Shown: one piece after another, positions 24,238 to 26,068 of the stretch
Layout of the letters: the number at the start of each line of letters is the position of its first letter
Position numbering within the stretch: position 1 is the stretch's first letter
Notes under the pieces: model-generated
The model's input: only the letters and a program-made list of their open reading frames with translations
Told to the model about the DNA's origin: nothing
Databases searched by the model: none
Position numbers and translations under genes: made by a program
Assembly: GCA_963808455.1 (NCBI GenBank)
Contig: CAWEHT010000226.1
Coordinates: forward strand, 1 to 26,068
Reading direction: 5' to 3'
DNA length: 26,068 nt
Source: CAWEHT01 sp963808455
GTDB taxonomy: Bacteria > Chloroflexota > Anaerolineae > CG2-30-64-16

Positions 24238-25499
24238 ATGGAACTGAGCGCTCACGATGAAGCGCTGCTGGCCGGGCACCATGGGCCGGCCACGCGCATG
24301 GCCATGACGATCATCACGCGCATGGCCGAGGTGCAGGGTGCCGAACGGCTGCTCGACATCACGGCGGCACATTGCGATAGCACGATCTATATGGGGCCGG
24401 CTACCCTGGAATTTGCGAACGCCTCGCGGGACTGGGGGCACGGGTCGTCGTGCCTACGACCTTGAACGTCGGCGGGCTCGACGAAGCGGGTTGGCAGGCC
24501 TGGCCGGTGCCGGCTGACTACGCCAGCCTGGCCCATCGCCAGATGCTGGCCTACCAGAGCATGGGCTGCGTCCCCACCTGGACCTGCGCGCCCTATCAGA
24601 CTGACTACCGTCCCGCGTTTGGCCAACAGATCGCCTGGGGCGAATCGAACGCGATCGTGTTCGCCAATTCGGTGATAGGTGCCCGCACCGAGCGCTACCC
24701 GGACCTGCTGGACATCTGTGCCGCGCTGACCGGGCGCGTGCCCGCCATTGGGCTGCACCTGCCGGAGAACCGCCGCGGCCAACTGCTGGTTCACCTGGCC
24801 GAAGTGCCGCCCGAGGTTCAGGCTGACGGGGCCTTTTTCCCCGTGCTCGGCTACTTGCTGGGGCGCCTGGCAGGCACTCGTGTGCCGGTGGTAGACAACT
24901 TGGAGGTCCGGCCAGGTGAAGATGATCTCAAGGCGCTCGGTGCAGCGGCCGCTTCCTCGGGAGCGGTGGGACTGTTCCACATCGTGGGCGTCACTCCGGA
25001 GGCGCCCACCTTGTCGGCGGCCTTCCAGGGCCGCAGCCCGGATCAACGCGCCGATCTGACGATGGACGACCTGCGCGAGGCACGGCGCTCGTTGAGCACA
25101 GCCAACGGCGCGGACCTGGACATGATCGTGCTGGGCAGCCCCCATTTTTCGCTCGCCGAGTTTGCACAGCTCGCGCCGCTGCTCAGCGGACAGCGCTGTC
25201 ACCCAGACGTGGAGTTTCTCGTGACCACCGGCCGCGGCGCGGCTGCCCTCGCCGAGCGGGCAGGATACCTCGCGGTGCTGCGTGATTTCGGAGGGAAGGT
25301 CACGCTGGACACCTGCATTCTGGCCACTCCTATGTTGCCTCAGAGCGTGCACGTCCTGATGACCAATTCCGCAAAGTACGCCTATTACAGCCCCGGCTTG
25401 CTGCACACCCAGGTTGCCTTCGGCAGCCTGAGCGATTGCGTGCGTTCAGGGGTGGCAGGGCGCGTTACGATCGACGACGCGCTGTGGCGGAGGACGTAG
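24238..25499 (+). CDS. Aconitase X large (catalytic) subunit (one frameshift)
   Basis: Large subunit of AcnX (formerly DUF521), about 420 residues once one base is restored. The start MELSAHDEALLAGHHGPATRM matches the family, as do TIYMGPATLEFAERL, VVPTTLNVGG, CVPTWTCAPYQT, WGESNAIVFANSVIGART and GVTPEAPT. A missing base near 24416 shifts the frame after LEFA; ERLAGLGARVVVP follows in the other frame. The Cys pair in CVPTWTCAPY lies in the iron-binding region. Known AcnX enzymes are cis-3-hydroxyproline dehydratases in bacteria and phosphomevalonate dehydratases in archaea. No proline or isoprenoid gene lies nearby, so the substrate is open. It lies 3 nt upstream of the small subunit gene. 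Only a weak GAGG precedes the ATG. Confidence 0.88.
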
Positions 25500-25502
25500 C
25501 AG

Positions 25503-25991
25503 ATGTCGGACATGAGCGGAGAGCGGCCCAGGCTGATCACGGGGCGCGTGCTGGTTGCCGGCCACGCACGCGGGACCATCCTGGCAAGCAACGAGCCGTT
25601 GAGCTTCTGGGGTGGGTTCGATTACCAGACGGGCCTGATCATCGACGCCCGGCATGAACTGGCCGGGCAGAGCGCGGCCGGACGTATACTGGCCCTGCCT
25701 TTTGCACGTGGCTCGAGCACAACCACCGCCGTGATGCTCGAAGCTATCAGGGCCCGCACGGGGCCAGGTGCTGTCCTAACCACGGGCGCCGACCACTTTC
25801 TGGCCCTGGCCTCAATCGTCGCGGCCGAGATGTATGGCCGGGCCATTCCGGTCATCGCGTTGACGGCCGAGGACTTCTGCGCTCTGGCCACCGGCGAGTG
25901 GGCCGAAGTGCGCGAAGATGGCAGCGTGCTGATTTCGTCTCTTGAACAGAGAGACGGTGAACAAGGATTCATGGGGAAGGCTGACACCTGA
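25503..25991 (+). CDS. Aconitase X small (swivel) subunit
   Basis: A 162-residue partner (formerly DUF126) of the preceding subunit; together they form one hydro-lyase whose active site lies between them. Family motifs are GRVLVAGHARGTILASNEPL SFWGG (spaced here for reading), DARHELAGQSAAGRILALP and RGSSTTTAVMLEA; the GSSTT serine (residues 70-74) belongs to the active site in characterised relatives. The C-terminus is longer than the minimal swivel domain, with about 30 extra residues after the last recognisable strand. The gap to the upstream stop is only 3 nt, so the subunits are co-translated. Split genes are typical of one bacterial AcnX branch; another branch has them fused. Confidence 0.9.
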   Translation: MSDMSGERPRLITGRVLVAGHARGTILASNEPLSFWGGFDYQTGLIIDARHELAGQSAAGRILALPFARGSSTTTAVMLEAIRARTGPGAVLTTGADHFLALASIVAAEMYGRAIPVIALTAEDFCALATGEWAEVREDGSVLISSLEQRDGEQGFMGKADT

Positions 25992-26068
25992 GCAGGCCAT
26001 GCCGAGCCTGGGAGGGCACATACCGCGGGGCGGGTCGAAGGTTGGCCCTCGTGGCCTTGGCTCCCCTC

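Noticed and set aside
24387..25406. 339-residue minus-strand reading frame
   Set aside because: It is the antisense of the aconitase X large subunit, which has clear family motifs on the plus strand.
25992..26068. Possible start of a further gene at 26000 (MPSLGGHIPRGG...)
   Set aside because: The frame is open to the edge but short, with no ribosome site and no recognisable sequence.

Overview
The window looks like a high-GC bacterial chromosome segment. Gene content fits Chloroflexota best: a ferritin-like/VIT1 iron protein, a large anchored phosphodiester-glycosidase/TolB-propeller protein, a peptidase-MA-like surface protein with a Pro/Ala-rich stalk, and genes whose extended -10 boxes sit about 7 nt before the start codon. 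This assignment is inferred from family content; there is no rRNA or marker gene here. No tRNA, rRNA, CRISPR array or transposase was found.

Region 1 (1-13.7 kb) is one leftward catabolic cluster. From its 5' end it holds two tandem YtcJ-like amidohydrolases, an NAD(P)-dependent aldehyde dehydrogenase, a third YtcJ-like amidohydrolase, two Dpp/Opp-type ABC permeases, a lipoprotein solute-binding protein, a fourth YtcJ-like amidohydrolase, a short amidohydrolase-2 protein and a FadR-type GntR regulator cut by the left edge. Two almost identical promoter/operator modules (TTGACA-16 bp-TATAAT followed by the palindrome TTGGTATGATGACCA, read on +) lie in front of the first gene and in front of the regulator, 13.3 kb apart. 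This is strong sequence evidence for a self-contained, autoregulated regulon. The first transcript also has a long nested hairpin in its leader. The likely logic is import of an oligopeptide-like or amide-containing compound, hydrolysis of C-N bonds by several related hydrolases, and oxidation of a released aldehyde. The substrate is unknown.

Region 2 (13.7-17.8 kb) holds small metabolic genes: a stand-alone allophanate-hydrolase C-terminal-type domain protein divergent from the cluster, a DUF2284 protein lacking its usual second Cys cluster, an orphan response regulator, an L-threonine aldolase, and a divergent MalY/PatB-type PLP enzyme.

Region 3 (17.77-18.43 kb) has no protein gene. It carries a consensus promoter pointing left into a hairpin, three 38-bp tandem repeats that each fold into a GGA-rich loop, and a closing hairpin, so it is a candidate non-coding RNA.

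Region 4 (18.4-26.0 kb) runs rightward: an MbfA-like ferritin/VIT1 protein, the glycosidase/propeller protein, the peptidase-MA-like protein with a lost zinc ligand, and the two subunits of an aconitase X enzyme.

Eight single-base indels interrupt seven otherwise well conserved genes (514, 2987, 7100 twice, 8725, 11901, 15447, 24238). No nonsense mutations accompany them and several lie next to short homopolymers, so they read as sequencing or assembly errors more than decay. Each gene is given as a single entry spanning its break.
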